This document shows, one piece after another, positions 9,142-18,883 of a stretch of DNA of 64,000 nt. This stretch comes from Agrobacterium tumefaciens (GTDB lineage Bacteria; Pseudomonadota; Alphaproteobacteria; Rhizobiales; Rhizobiaceae): positions 322,413 through 386,412 of the forward strand of contig CP048487.1 of assembly GCA_025560025.1 (NCBI GenBank), read 5' to 3'. The translations under genes were made by a program, and so were the position numbers. The notes under the pieces are model-generated. The model did no database searches. It saw nothing but the letters and a program-made list of their open reading frames with translations, and was not told the DNA's origin. How positions within the stretch are numbered: the stretch's first letter is position 1; every line of letters begins with the position of its first letter.

Positions 9142-10065
9142 GTGTCGTCCACGTCCCAAATTCCGCGCCCAAACACAGATTTAGTCGTAGGCCCAGTCGT
9201 CGGTTTGAGTATCGACGCTGAAGAGGCGCTGCGCCAGCTGTCGGCGCTGCAAACGCGTGATGCGAAGCTCCCGCGTCCTGCCGCCGACTTTCTTCTGATC
9301 CGCGACCACCCTGCGGGCGGGAACGGCGAGGATGTGCAGGCGCAGCTTGTCGCCTCGTTTGCTGCCGGGCGGCTGGACGGCATCGGCATCGTGCCCGAAA
9401 TCGACGTCTTTCGCGGTGACCCCTATCTGGTCGCGCGCGCCATCGCCAGCCTCGACATATTGTCGAAAGGACGCGCCGGTTTCATTCCCCTCACCGCACC
9501 TGTTGATTTGCTCGACATAGGCTATGCCAGGACCGCCTCGGACGCGGAATATGTCGCCGAATTCGTCGCCGTCGTCGATAGTCTCTGGAATAACTGGCAG
9601 CCGGGCGCTCTGGCGCGTGACTGGAAAAACAACCGCTATATCGACCGCAATCGCATTCGCGAAGCCAATCATGAAGGGCCGTATTTCTTGGTCAAGGGAC
9701 CGTTGCCGACGCCAACCGCGGTGCAGGACACCCCGCCGGTGATCGCGCGCCGCCATCCGGCCCATGCCGGGATCGCAGACAGAGCGTCTGCCTTGATCCA
9801 TGACGGGGCGGCAACCGCCGGTCAGGGCGAAAGCCCTGCGCTTCTGGAAATATTGCTCGATTCCCCGTCTCTCCCTGACTCCTTCGCCGCCCACATGGGC
9901 GTTGTCCTGCGCGCCGAAGGCGGGTTTGCCGACTGGGCGGAGCTTGTCGATCGCACCCACCGGGCGCATGCGCGGCTCGACCTTAAATGGCGGCCATCTG
10001 ACGGCACCCTCGCGGATATTCTTGCCCGCCCTGCAACATCGATTTCGGAAATATCCCATGTCTGA
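9142..10065 (+). CDS. Short luciferase-like protein (LLM class, divergent)
   Basis: The protein is 307 residues long, shorter than typical flavin-dependent LLM monooxygenases. It keeps the family pattern of an N-terminal strand set, a DGIGIVPEIDVFRGDPYLVARAIASLDILSKGRAGF region matching the core barrel, and a WNNWQPGALARDW segment common near the flavin site. Much of the substrate lid and C-terminal barrel is missing or unusual. It starts with GTG after AGGA and overlaps the next, full-length LLM gene by 8 bases, so the two are likely made together. It could be a partner or non-catalytic subunit; I cannot tell whether it binds FMN. Confidence 0.65.
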   Translation: MSSTSQIPRPNTDLVVGPVVGLSIDAEEALRQLSALQTRDAKLPRPAADFLLIRDHPAGGNGEDVQAQLVASFAAGRLDGIGIVPEIDVFRGDPYLVARAIASLDILSKGRAGFIPLTAPVDLLDIGYARTASDAEYVAEFVAVVDSLWNNWQPGALARDWKNNRYIDRNRIREANHEGPYFLVKGPLPTPTAVQDTPPVIARRHPAHAGIADRASALIHDGAATAGQGESPALLEILLDSPSLPDSFAAHMGVVLRAEGGFADWAELVDRTHRAHARLDLKWRPSDGTLADILARPATSISEISHV

Positions 10066-11347
10066 CAAACGCCGCGTCCGCATCGCCGCCCAGTACAATG
10101 CCGAAGACCCTTTTGAAATCTGGCACCCCGATCTCGCCGCCGAACTGAACACGGAAGTCTCCTTCCGTCATGCCGCCACCACATACCACGAAGGACTGTT
10201 CGATTTCTATTTTCAGGCGGAAACCGCCGCCCTGCCCTCGGGCGAGAACGGCATTCCCGACGCGAAGGTCATCGGCCGGCTCGACAATCTGACGACGCAA
10301 TCATGGCTGGCCGCGCTCTATCCCGATCTCGGCTTCGTCGCCACGATCAACACCGGCAACAACGTGCCTTACGATCTGGCGCGCAAGCTGCACAGCTTCG
10401 ATCTCATCACCAACGGGCGCTCCGGCTGGAATGTCGTCCTTGGCGGCAATCCCAAGGCGCATCTCAACCACCGCGCCAAGGCGGTGCCGGAACAATCCGT
10501 CGATCGCTATGAACTCGGGCGCGAGATCGTGGACAGCGTCATCGAGTCACTGACCGGACAAAGGCCAGCCGGTTCTCAACCGCAGCATTTTCCAGCACCC
10601 GCCGGTCGTCTTCTGCCGCCAACCCGACAGGGCGCGCCCTTCACCATTCAGGCGGGAGATTCCGGTCGCAGCCGCGATCTCGCCGCCTCCTATGCCGACG
10701 GTCTCTACACGCATTATGCCGACGAGATCAACGGCCGCGCCTTCCGCAGTGACCTGCATGAACGCCTGCGTGCCAAGGGACGTGACCCGGAACAATTCAA
10801 GATCTACTCACGTTTAGCCGTGCTTGTCGGCGAAAACGACGCGGATGCGCGCGATCGCCACAAGGCGTTGTTGCCCTATCAGCTTCATGAAAAGCTCGTG
10901 GTGGAGTATGTCACAGAAATTTGGGGCAAAAGCTTCACCGAACTGGATATCGATGGGCCACTACCCAACGACGCCCCCACTAAGGGCCATACGGTCAATC
11001 TCGGTCTCTCCTACGGTCTCTATCTCGACGGACCGGCCGACAAGGCGGTCGAGCGGCTACGCCGCATTTCGGCGGAACATGGCGGCGCGGGCTTGCGCGA
11101 GACGTTGGTGCTCGCGGCCGGAACCCATTACATCCACGGCGGGCCTGTGACTGTGGCCGGAGAACTGCGTCGCCTGGTCGAAGCGGGCGCGACAGACGGC
11201 TTCGTCATCGCACCCCATTCCGCGCCCGATTGGCTGAAGGATTTCGTCAATCGCGTGGTTCCGGTTCTGCAGGACTGGGGCGTTTACGCTACGGAATATC
11301 ACGATGAAACGCTGCGGGAACGCGTGTTACGTGAGGTCGCGGCGTAA
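10058..11347 (+). CDS. FMN-dependent monooxygenase, NtaA/SnaA/DszA family
   Basis: The protein is about 429 residues long and belongs to the bacterial luciferase superfamily branch that includes nitrilotriacetate and EDTA monooxygenases. Typical segments are HEGLFDFYFQAE, the central NVPYDLARKLHSFDLITNGRSGWNVV and TGATDGF-like text near the end (VEAGATDGFVIAP). Such enzymes use FMNH2 from a separate reductase and O2 to cleave C-N or C-S bonds in the cytoplasm. No flavin reductase lies in this operon; two FMN reductases occur elsewhere in the window. The gene overlaps the short LLM gene, and both sit just after the dipeptide-type importer. Confidence 0.85.
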   Translation: MSDKRRVRIAAQYNAEDPFEIWHPDLAAELNTEVSFRHAATTYHEGLFDFYFQAETAALPSGENGIPDAKVIGRLDNLTTQSWLAALYPDLGFVATINTGNNVPYDLARKLHSFDLITNGRSGWNVVLGGNPKAHLNHRAKAVPEQSVDRYELGREIVDSVIESLTGQRPAGSQPQHFPAPAGRLLPPTRQGAPFTIQAGDSGRSRDLAASYADGLYTHYADEINGRAFRSDLHERLRAKGRDPEQFKIYSRLAVLVGENDADARDRHKALLPYQLHEKLVVEYVTEIWGKSFTELDIDGPLPNDAPTKGHTVNLGLSYGLYLDGPADKAVERLRRISAEHGGAGLRETLVLAAGTHYIHGGPVTVAGELRRLVEAGATDGFVIAPHSAPDWLKDFVNRVVPVLQDWGVYATEYHDETLRERVLREVAA

Positions 11348-11481
11348 GAGAGCACCCTCATCCGCCCGTGCCTCAGCAGCGGACCAAGAGTCGGTCACTT
11401 CGCAAGCAGGTGCACATGCCAATGCTTTTCCTCAGCCTGAAACACTCCCGTCTACGTGCGACTTCAGACCAAATTACCAAG

Positions 11482-11523
11482 CAGGCTCTTCCGGCAGGGC
11501 TTTGTCGAAAGAGGCCTGTTTCT
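11482..11523 (+). terminator. Possible transcription terminator after the monooxygenase pair
   Basis: CAGGCTCTT (11482-11490) can pair with AAGAGGCCTG (11509-11518), with one bulge, and TTTCT follows. The position suits the end of the monooxygenase operon. The stem is imperfect and the T run is short. Confidence 0.3.
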
Positions 11524-11586
11524 AGATATTGTTTTCATAGCCTGCCTTACAGACGCAACTTTCTCCCTTCAACATAAACCTGATTA

Positions 11587-11609
11587 ATTTTATATATTAT
11601 ATATAAAAT
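11587..11609. promoter_or_regulatory. Island operator copy C, before the amino-acid ABC operon
   Basis: This is a perfect 23-bp palindrome: arms ATTTTATATAT and ATATATAAAAT around a single central T. Within it, 11589-11607 matches copy E at 18 of 19 positions. It lies about 130 bases before the start at 11738. It is the best copy of the set. Confidence 0.6.
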
Positions 11610-11737
11610 GGAGCTTCATCATTGGATCGCACAACGTTCCGGGTGCTTCCGTTTTGTGACATCATCCAATGGGCCAACCGGCAACGAAAGCATCCGGCAG
11701 GCATGCAGTCAGACCTCCATTTTCAAGGGATTATAGA

Positions 11738-12592
11738 ATGGGCAACATACAGAACGGCCGCAATCGACCATCGAAAATCAGAACGCTTTCCGCCGCGTTC
11801 CTTCTTCTGAGCGGAGCAACCGCTTTTGCCAGCGATGTCGCAACGATTGCGGATTCTCCCTATCAGGGAAAGAAACTCATCATCTCGATGCAGTATGATT
11901 GGGAACCTCTGTCTTTCAAGGACGATAGCGGCAATCCGACAGGCTACTTCTACGATATTGCGACCGAGGCAGCGAAGCGTTTGGGGGCAACGGTCGAGAT
12001 CACGTCGGGCGATTTTGCCGCCGTCATCCCCGCCATTCAGTCCGGCAAATTCGATACCGCTGTAGGCCTCGATGCGACCGTCGCGCGCCAGGAAGTTGTC
12101 GATGTCGTTTCACATGTGATCGCCGGTTATCGTCTGCTGGTCCCGGCCAAGAGCACTACTCCGGACACGCAAGATCTCACCGCCTTCTGCGGCCTGACCA
12201 TCGCGCTTCTGGCAAGCCACCCGGCGCAGGGCACATTCGAGGAAACGTCGAAGAAGTGCGAGGCGGAAGGCAAGAAGCCGATCACGGTCAGCCTCTATCC
12301 GGATCGTGCCGCAACATTCCTCGCCGTCAAGTCCGTCCGCGCTGACGGCACCGCCGGCTACACCGGCGAGAACGGCTGGCTTCTGCGCAAGGATCCAGAT
12401 CTCAAGGTTATCGGTCCGATCTTCGATACGACCTATGCCGGCGTTCCGCTTAAAAAGGGTTCTGAAGGCGCTGTCTTCTGGCAGAAGGCGATCAACTCGC
12501 TCATCGCCGACGGAACCTACGCGAAAATCCTCACCAAGTATGGCGTTGAGGATGTTGCCATTCCGGAATCCCTCATCAATCCGGCAAAATGA
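11738..12592 (+). CDS. Polar amino-acid ABC transporter substrate-binding protein (SBP family 3)
   Basis: The protein is about 284 residues long. A signal peptide (TLSAAFLLLSGATAFA) is followed by a family 3 binding-protein fold, with GNPTGYFYDIATEAAKRLGATVEI near the ligand site and KGSEGAVFWQKAINSLIADG near the end. The start at 11738 is chosen because AAGGGA lies upstream; an earlier ATG at 11669 has no such site. It binds an amino-acid-like ligand in the periplasm and feeds the permease and ATPase encoded downstream. Its operon continues into GMC, aldehyde dehydrogenase, dipeptidase and AhpD genes, so it serves the same catabolic pathway. Confidence 0.9.
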   Translation: MGNIQNGRNRPSKIRTLSAAFLLLSGATAFASDVATIADSPYQGKKLIISMQYDWEPLSFKDDSGNPTGYFYDIATEAAKRLGATVEITSGDFAAVIPAIQSGKFDTAVGLDATVARQEVVDVVSHVIAGYRLLVPAKSTTPDTQDLTAFCGLTIALLASHPAQGTFEETSKKCEAEGKKPITVSLYPDRAATFLAVKSVRADGTAGYTGENGWLLRKDPDLKVIGPIFDTTYAGVPLKKGSEGAVFWQKAINSLIADGTYAKILTKYGVEDVAIPESLINPAK

Positions 12593-12605
12593 GAACCCTT
12601 TCTCC

Positions 12606-13583
12606 ATGAACAGCGAACTTGCAAAAGCGAGCGGGCAGCCGGTTATCCACCGACGCCATCCCGCGCGCCTGGTGACTGCGGCGTTGGCTCTTCTCCTCGT
12701 CGTCTGGTTTATCGATGTGCTGTTGCGCAATCCCGCTTTCGAGTGGGCAATCGTGATCCGCTACATCTTTGAGCCGAGCATCATGCGCGGGCTGGTTACC
12801 ACCCTGTGGCTGACGGGAGCCGTAACTTTGCTGAGCGTATTGTTCGGCACCCTGATTGCTGCGGCCCGGCTTTCCCCCAATTTCGTGCTGCAAATCGGAG
12901 CGTGGGGATATGTCTGGATTTTCCGCTCGACGCCTCTTCTTGTGCAATTGCTGTTCTGGTTCAATATCGGCTATCTCTTTCCGAAAATCGGTTTCGGATT
13001 GCCGTGGCTGACGCCCTTTATCGAGATCGACTCCAGGGATCTCATCAGCCCGATTGCTTCTGCGCTTCTCGGCCTGACCTTGCACATGACATCCTATGCC
13101 TCGGAAATTATCCGTGGCGGCATCATGGCGGTTCCTTCCGGGCAGATCGAGGCTGCTGAGGTTCTGGGGCTTTCCCCGACCCGCATCTTCACGCGGATCA
13201 TTCTGCCGCAATCGATGCGCAGTATCATCCCCTCCATCGGCAATCTGCTGATCGATACGTTGAAAAGCACATCCGTCATCAGCGTTCTTGCCGTTCCGGA
13301 CCTGCTTTATTCCGTGCAGCTCATCTACAACAAGACCTACAAGGTCGTGCCGCTGCTGATGGTGGCAACGCTCTGGTACATCACCGTCACCACTATCCTT
13401 TCATCGCTGCAATATTACATCGAGCGCTATTTTGCCCGCGGTTCGGCGCGCGAGCTTCCCCCGACACCGCTCCAGCGCGCAAGGGGAATGGCCGCCGATT
13501 TCTTCAGAAGGCTCCGGGACAAGCCCGCCGCCACCCAACCGGAACACAAGCGAGACCACGATGCTGTCATTGGTCGTTCCTGA
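12606..13583 (+). CDS. Amino-acid ABC transporter permease (HisM/ArtQ-like)
   Basis: The protein is about 325 residues long. It has several hydrophobic segments and the conserved FRSTPLLVQLLFW and EIIRGGIMAVPSGQIEAAEVLGL segments of polar amino-acid permeases, the latter being the loop that contacts the ATPase. The start ATG is 13 bases after the binding-protein stop. Its end overlaps the start of the ATPase gene by 23 bases. One permease gene is present, so the channel is probably a homodimer. Confidence 0.9.
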   Translation: MNSELAKASGQPVIHRRHPARLVTAALALLLVVWFIDVLLRNPAFEWAIVIRYIFEPSIMRGLVTTLWLTGAVTLLSVLFGTLIAAARLSPNFVLQIGAWGYVWIFRSTPLLVQLLFWFNIGYLFPKIGFGLPWLTPFIEIDSRDLISPIASALLGLTLHMTSYASEIIRGGIMAVPSGQIEAAEVLGLSPTRIFTRIILPQSMRSIIPSIGNLLIDTLKSTSVISVLAVPDLLYSVQLIYNKTYKVVPLLMVATLWYITVTTILSSLQYYIERYFARGSARELPPTPLQRARGMAADFFRRLRDKPAATQPEHKRDHDAVIGRS

Positions 13584-14361
13584 AGCCGAAAGGCCGCAGG
13601 CCATCCTGCATGTCATGGGCCTTAGAAAGAACTACGCGAGCCTCGAAGTCCTGAAAGGCATAGACCTGTCGGTGAACAAGGGCGAAGTGCTGTGCCTGAT
13701 AGGTCCGTCCGGTTCCGGCAAGAGCACCATCCTGCGCTGCGTTGCCCTGCTTGAAAAATACGACAGTGGATTGATCACGCTGGACGACCAGCCGCTGGGG
13801 GTTGATTTTCACAAGGGGCGCCTGCGTGAAACCTCGCCGAAAAATCTGCGCAGACAGCGCATTCGCATGGGCATGGTGTTCCAGCACTTCAACCTGTTCG
13901 GCCACATGACCGTTCTCAGCAACATCATCGAAGCGCCCATGAGCGTAAAGGGGATGTCATGGGACGCCGCGGTGGCGCTGGCCCGCAGCCTGCTTGAGCG
14001 CGTGGGGTTGAAGGACAAGGAAAACAGCTATCCGAACCAGCTTTCCGGTGGGCAGCAGCAACGTGTCGCGATTGCAAGGGCCATGGCGATGCAGCCGGAT
14101 GTCCTGCTGTTCGATGAGCCGACCAGCGCACTCGATCCGGAACTGGTCGGTGAAGTGCTGACCGTGCTGACCGACCTTGCCCGCTCCGGCGTGACGATGA
14201 TCGTCGCGACCCATGAAATGAGCTTCGCCCGCGATGTCGCCGATAATGTCGCCTTTCTCCAGGACGGCACCATCGTCGAATACGGCAATGCGAAGCAGGT
14301 GATTACCGCGCCGGCACATGCGCGGACGCAAGCTTTTCTCAAACGGGTTCTCGCCTCGTGA
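13561..14361 (+). CDS. Amino-acid ABC transporter ATPase (GlnQ-like)
   Basis: The protein is about 266 residues long with Walker A GPSGSGKST near residue 50, signature LSGGQQQR and Walker B LLFDEPTSALDPE. It also has the ATHEMSFARDVADNVAFL switch region typical of the GlnQ/HisP group. It completes the three-part amino-acid importer (binding protein, permease, ATPase) and overlaps the permease gene. The GMC oxidoreductase gene follows after 40 bases, so it is probably transcribed with the enzymes. Confidence 0.92.
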   Translation: MLSLVVPEAERPQAILHVMGLRKNYASLEVLKGIDLSVNKGEVLCLIGPSGSGKSTILRCVALLEKYDSGLITLDDQPLGVDFHKGRLRETSPKNLRRQRIRMGMVFQHFNLFGHMTVLSNIIEAPMSVKGMSWDAAVALARSLLERVGLKDKENSYPNQLSGGQQQRVAIARAMAMQPDVLLFDEPTSALDPELVGEVLTVLTDLARSGVTMIVATHEMSFARDVADNVAFLQDGTIVEYGNAKQVITAPAHARTQAFLKRVLAS

Positions 14362-14401
14362 GGTACGCCATCATGAGACAACCCTAATGCAGGTGTAGAC
14401 A

Positions 14402-16108
14402 ATGAATCTGGAATGCGATTTCGTCATCGTCGGGGCCGGATCGGCAGGCTGTGTCCTTGCTAACCGGCTTTCCGCCGATAAAAGGCACAGGGTCATCCTG
14501 ATCGAGGCGGGGCGCGACATGCATCCCGACATGGTGGAACCCGCCATTCTCGACAGCTATCCCCGCATCGCCTATTTCAACCCGAAGAACCTTTGGCCGA
14601 ATCTTCGCGTGTTTTTCGAACGCGTGCCGCACAATGCACCGGAGACGGCAACACCCCGCCGCTACGAGCAGGGTCGCCTCATTGGTGGCAATTCCAGCCT
14701 CAACGATATGCAGGCCTATCGGGGGCTTCCCGGCGATTTTGAGGAATGGGAAACGCTTGGCGCGACGGGATGGGGCTGGAGCGATGTTCTGCCCTATTAT
14801 ATCCGGCTGGAGCGCGATATGGATTTCGACGGACCGCTGCACGGCAAAAGCGGCCCTATTCCCATCCGCCGCATTTCGCCGAAGGTCTGGCCCGGCTTTT
14901 CGAAAGCGACTGCCGAAGCGCTGGCGCTGGCGGGTTACACGAGGCTGCAGGACCAGAACGCACAGTTCGAGGATGGCTTCTTCCCCCTCGCCATTTCCAA
15001 TATCTACGACCGCCGCGTTTCAAGTGCGATCGGTTATCTCGACAATTCGACGCGCGATCGCGAAAACCTGACCATACTGTCGCAGACCACCGTCAGGTCG
15101 CTGCGTATCGAGAACGGCGTTGTCAAGGGGCTGGAAGCGCATGGGCCGCAAGGCGCCGTATCGATTTCGGCGCGGGAGGTCATCCTGTCGTCGGGAACCT
15201 TGCATTCGCCGGCGCATCTGCTGCGCGCCGGCATCGGTCCCGCCGCGCATCTGCGCTCGCTCGGCATCGATGTCGTCGCCAACCGCCCCGGCGTCGGCGG
15301 CAATCTCTACGATCACCCGACAATTTCCGTATCGTGCTATCTGCCGGAAGAAGCACGGCTGCCATCGACACTGAGACGCCACATCCATCTGGCCATGCGT
15401 TACTCTTCCGGCGTGGAAGGCTGCCCGCAGGGCGATATGAATTTCGTGGCGATCTGCAAGTCGGGCTGGCATCCGGTGGGAGAGCGGATCGGCTCGCTGC
15501 AAACCACGCTCAACAAGACTTTCTCCACCGGCCATGTGCGGCTCTCCTCGTCGTCGCCGGAAATAGAGCCGCGCGTCGAGTTCAATCTTTTGTCCGACCA
15601 GCGCGATGTCGAGCGTCTCAAGAAAGCCGTGCGATTGATGGCGGGGCTTTATGAATCGGAACCGCTGAAGCGGATCGCCCGCGATCCGTTTGCCACCAGC
15701 TACAGCGAACGCATCCGCGAGCTCGGCGTCATCAACCGCAAGAACCTCGTTCTGACAACCATTCTTGCCAAGCTCATCGACGGCCCCGACTGGTTGCGGC
15801 GTACCCTGATTGAAAAGCTGATGACAGAAGATCAGCCGCTCAATGTGCTTCTCGCAAACGACGATCTTCTGGAATCCTTCGTGCGCCGCTGCGCGCATGG
15901 CGTATGGCATGCATCCGGAACCTGCCGCATGGGGGCCGAAACCGATATCGATGCCGTGACCACGCCCGGTGGCAAGGTGATCGGCGTCGAGGGTCTGCGT
16001 GTCGCCGACGCCTCGATCATGCCGACAGTTCCGCGCGCGAACACCAACCTGCCGACCATCATGATCGGCGAGAAGATCAGCGATCATATTCTGGCGGACT
16101 ATCGATGA
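14402..16108 (+). CDS. GMC family FAD-dependent oxidoreductase (choline dehydrogenase-like)
   Basis: The protein is 568 residues long. It begins with the FAD-binding motif VGAGSAGCVLANRLS, carries the GMC signature region around RYEQGRLIGGNSSLNDMQAYRG, and ends with GVWHASGTCRMG, whose His is the usual active-site base. GMC enzymes oxidise alcohols, including choline and other amino alcohols, to aldehydes. The aldehyde dehydrogenase encoded directly downstream could take the product on to an acid. It is cotranscribed with the amino-acid importer. The true substrate is not evident. Confidence 0.9.
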   Translation: MNLECDFVIVGAGSAGCVLANRLSADKRHRVILIEAGRDMHPDMVEPAILDSYPRIAYFNPKNLWPNLRVFFERVPHNAPETATPRRYEQGRLIGGNSSLNDMQAYRGLPGDFEEWETLGATGWGWSDVLPYYIRLERDMDFDGPLHGKSGPIPIRRISPKVWPGFSKATAEALALAGYTRLQDQNAQFEDGFFPLAISNIYDRRVSSAIGYLDNSTRDRENLTILSQTTVRSLRIENGVVKGLEAHGPQGAVSISAREVILSSGTLHSPAHLLRAGIGPAAHLRSLGIDVVANRPGVGGNLYDHPTISVSCYLPEEARLPSTLRRHIHLAMRYSSGVEGCPQGDMNFVAICKSGWHPVGERIGSLQTTLNKTFSTGHVRLSSSSPEIEPRVEFNLLSDQRDVERLKKAVRLMAGLYESEPLKRIARDPFATSYSERIRELGVINRKNLVLTTILAKLIDGPDWLRRTLIEKLMTEDQPLNVLLANDDLLESFVRRCAHGVWHASGTCRMGAETDIDAVTTPGGKVIGVEGLRVADASIMPTVPRANTNLPTIMIGEKISDHILADYR

Positions 16109-16153
16109 CGGTGCGCCAGTTTCGCGACAGGACGATTGACGGGAATCCGAACA

Positions 16154-17605
16154 ATGTATGACGAACTGTATCTCTATATCGATGGAACATGGATCGACGG
16201 CGGCGGACGCCATCAGGAAGCCGTTCTCGACCCGGCCACCAACCGTACGTTAGGCCACCTGCCACGTGCCACGACGGACGATCTGGACCGGGCGGTGGAG
16301 GCCGCGCATCGTGCTTTTCTCGCCTGGCGGGATGTCTCCCCTCTCGAACGCAGCAATGTGCTGCGCCGGGCCGCAACGCTGCTTCGCGAACGCAACGCGG
16401 AAATCGACAGGCAGATCACGCTCGATCAGGGCAAACCGCTCGCGGAGGCGATCGGGGAAGTGAATGCCGCTGCCGATTCTCTCGCCTGGCACGCGGAAGA
16501 AGGACGGCGCGTTTACGGCCGCATCGTGCCCGCCCGCAATCCGTTCGTGCGGCAAACCATTCTGCGTCAGCCAGTCGGCGTCTGCGCGGCTTTCACACCG
16601 TGGAATTTTCCGATCATGCAGGCCGTCCAGAAGGTGGCTGCGGCGCTGACGACCGGCTGCACCGTCGTGCTCAAGGGGCCGGAGGACTCTCCTTCCGGCG
16701 TGGTCGCGCTCGCACGCGCATTGCATGATGCTGGTCTTCCCCATGGCTGCCTCAATCTTGTCTGGGGCGTACCGGGCAAAGTGTCGGAATATCTCGTGCC
16801 GCATCCGCTGGTCAGGAAAATCTCCTTCACCGGCTCCGTTGCAGTCGGCAAACAGCTTGCATCCCTTGCTGGCCTGCACATGAAGCGCAGCACGATGGAA
16901 CTGGGCGGGCATGCACCCGTGCTGATCTTCGATGACTGCAATCTGGAGCATGCGGTTGCCCTGCTGGCCGACAGAAAGATCCGTAATGCCGGGCAGGCCT
17001 GCGGCGCACCGACACGCTTTTATGTGCAGGACAAGGTCTTCGAACAGTTTTCCGAGCTTTTCACCCGCCGCCTGCAGGCAATCAGGGTTGGTGCCGGAAC
17101 CGTGCCGGAAACCGAAATGGGGCCTCTCTGCCACGGGCGCAGGCTCGATGCCATGAAGGCTTTCGTGGCCGATGCGAAATCATCCGGCGCGGACATTCTT
17201 CTGGGTGGTGAACAGAGCGGCAAGGAAGGCAATTTCTTCCAGCCCACCGTTATCGCCAACCCATCGGCTTCCTCGCGCATCATGACGGAAGAGCCTTTTG
17301 GCCCTGTCGCCACCCTCCTGCCGTTTAACACCTTCGATGAGGTGATCGAACGGGCGAACTCGCTTCCCTATGGCCTGTCTTCCTTCGTGTTCACCGGATC
17401 GGCGGATATTGCGCAGGAAGCGGGCCGCCAGCTGGAAGCGGGCGCGGTCAACATCAATCACATCGGCGTCGGCCTGCCGGAAATCCCCTTCGGCGGTGTC
17501 AAGGACAGCGGCTATGGCAGCGAAGGCGGGCAGGAATCCCTCGATGGATATCTGACCACCAAGGTGCTGACGCAACTGGCCGTATCGGACCACCTCCGGC
17601 GCTGA
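16154..17605 (+). CDS. NAD(P)-dependent aldehyde dehydrogenase
   Basis: The protein is about 483 residues long, a normal length for the family. It shows FTPWNFPIMQAVQKVAAAL in the cofactor domain, MELGGHAPVLIFDD containing the general-base Glu, and NAGQACGAPTRFYV with the catalytic Cys. The EEPFGPVA segment follows near residue 380. It most resembles succinate-semialdehyde and related dehydrogenases. It probably oxidises the aldehyde made by the neighbouring GMC enzyme. The chosen start is the ATG at 16154. Confidence 0.9.
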   Translation: MYDELYLYIDGTWIDGGGRHQEAVLDPATNRTLGHLPRATTDDLDRAVEAAHRAFLAWRDVSPLERSNVLRRAATLLRERNAEIDRQITLDQGKPLAEAIGEVNAAADSLAWHAEEGRRVYGRIVPARNPFVRQTILRQPVGVCAAFTPWNFPIMQAVQKVAAALTTGCTVVLKGPEDSPSGVVALARALHDAGLPHGCLNLVWGVPGKVSEYLVPHPLVRKISFTGSVAVGKQLASLAGLHMKRSTMELGGHAPVLIFDDCNLEHAVALLADRKIRNAGQACGAPTRFYVQDKVFEQFSELFTRRLQAIRVGAGTVPETEMGPLCHGRRLDAMKAFVADAKSSGADILLGGEQSGKEGNFFQPTVIANPSASSRIMTEEPFGPVATLLPFNTFDEVIERANSLPYGLSSFVFTGSADIAQEAGRQLEAGAVNINHIGVGLPEIPFGGVKDSGYGSEGGQESLDGYLTTKVLTQLAVSDHLRR

Positions 17606-17650
17606 TCGGCGCGACCAGAGCAATTTTCCAGAAGAGAAGGAGCAATCCTG

Positions 17651-18853
17651 GTGTCACACAACGTTGAACATCTGCATGATATCCTCGGTGAAGACATCGT
17701 CGACAAGGTTCATGCCAAAACCCTGAGTATCGATGTGCATATCGATGTGCGGGACGGGTTCAATACACCCGATAACGATGCAAGCGGTGAAACTGCGGGA
17801 CAGTTCGATCTGCCGAAATTCCTGCGCGGCGGCCTCAAGGTCGCGGTACTGGCTACAGCGGCCGATCCGTCACCCAATACGGAAGAAGGCCGCAAGCGCG
17901 CAAGACAGCAGGTCGAGACCAAATACGATGCCATCCGCAGACTGGTGGAAGCCCATCCCGACAAGATCGCATTCGCGAAAAGCACCAAGGATATTCAGGC
18001 AATCGTCGAAAGCGGCAGGCAGGCGATTCTGTTGAGCTTCCTGAATGCCGTAGCTCTTGGCGAAGACGTTTCCGCCATCGCACAATTGCATGAAAGAGGC
18101 GTCCGCCTGCTCGGTCTGGCGCATATCGGCAATAACAGCTTTGCTGATTCCTCGCGTCCCAATGCGGCTTTTGGCGATGCGTCCTCACCGGCAGGCGGCT
18201 TAACCCCGCTTGGCAGACAGGCAATCGCCGAGCTTAATCGCCTTGGAATCGTCATCGATGTCAGCCAGTTGACGCCTGAGGGCGTTGCCCAATCCATCGC
18301 CTTGAGCAAGACGCCGGTTATCGCCTCGCATTCCGCCATTCGCGCCCGCGTGGATTCGCCCCGCAATCTCAACAATGCCGAGCTGCACGCCATCGCCAGA
18401 TCGGGCGGCGTTGTCCATATCGTCGCCTTCGCGGCCTATATTCGCGACCGGGACGGCAGTCACGAAGCTTTCGTCAAGGAGGTATTCGAGCCGTTCGGCC
18501 TGAAACAGGGCATCGATGAACCGCGTGAGGTGCTTTCGGCAGAAGATTTTGAGCGTTTCCAGGTGGGCTATCGCAAGTTCTCCGCCAAGAGACTGCAATT
18601 TGCCAGCCTTGTCGATTATCTCGACGCCGTCGATTACGCTGTCCGGCTGATCGGCATCGAGCATGTCGGCATAGGTTCGGATTTCAACAATGGCGGCGGC
18701 GTTTTGGGTTATGCCCATGTCGGTGAAGCACGCAACCTCACGCGTGAACTGCTGCGTCGCGGTTACGATGAAGCATCGATAGCGAAGCTCTGGGGCGGAA
18801 ATTTCCTGCGTGTCCTGGAACAGGCAGAGAAATACACCACGGCAAACTCCTGA
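17651..18853 (+). CDS. Membrane dipeptidase family protein (peptidase M19)
   Basis: The protein is 400 residues long. It keeps the M19 layout: a metal-binding motif near residue 29 (DVHIDVRDG, where DGHND is usual), LSFLNAVALGEDVSAIAQLHERGVRLLGLAH, the GNNSFADS region, GIVIDVSQL, PVIASHSAIRA and the final IGIEHVGIGSDFNNGGG. M19 enzymes hydrolyse dipeptides or related amide bonds with two zinc ions. No signal peptide is seen, so it probably acts in the cytoplasm on imported material. It starts with GTG after AAGGAG. The altered first metal motif may reflect an unusual substrate. Confidence 0.85.
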   Translation: MSHNVEHLHDILGEDIVDKVHAKTLSIDVHIDVRDGFNTPDNDASGETAGQFDLPKFLRGGLKVAVLATAADPSPNTEEGRKRARQQVETKYDAIRRLVEAHPDKIAFAKSTKDIQAIVESGRQAILLSFLNAVALGEDVSAIAQLHERGVRLLGLAHIGNNSFADSSRPNAAFGDASSPAGGLTPLGRQAIAELNRLGIVIDVSQLTPEGVAQSIALSKTPVIASHSAIRARVDSPRNLNNAELHAIARSGGVVHIVAFAAYIRDRDGSHEAFVKEVFEPFGLKQGIDEPREVLSAEDFERFQVGYRKFSAKRLQFASLVDYLDAVDYAVRLIGIEHVGIGSDFNNGGGVLGYAHVGEARNLTRELLRRGYDEASIAKLWGGNFLRVLEQAEKYTTANS

Positions 18854-18883
18854 AATCAAGAACCTTTGGAAAGGAAACACCAC

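Noticed and set aside
15020..16213. Open frame of 397 codons on the minus strand
   Set aside because: It is antisense to the GMC oxidoreductase, which is complete with FAD motif and active-site His.
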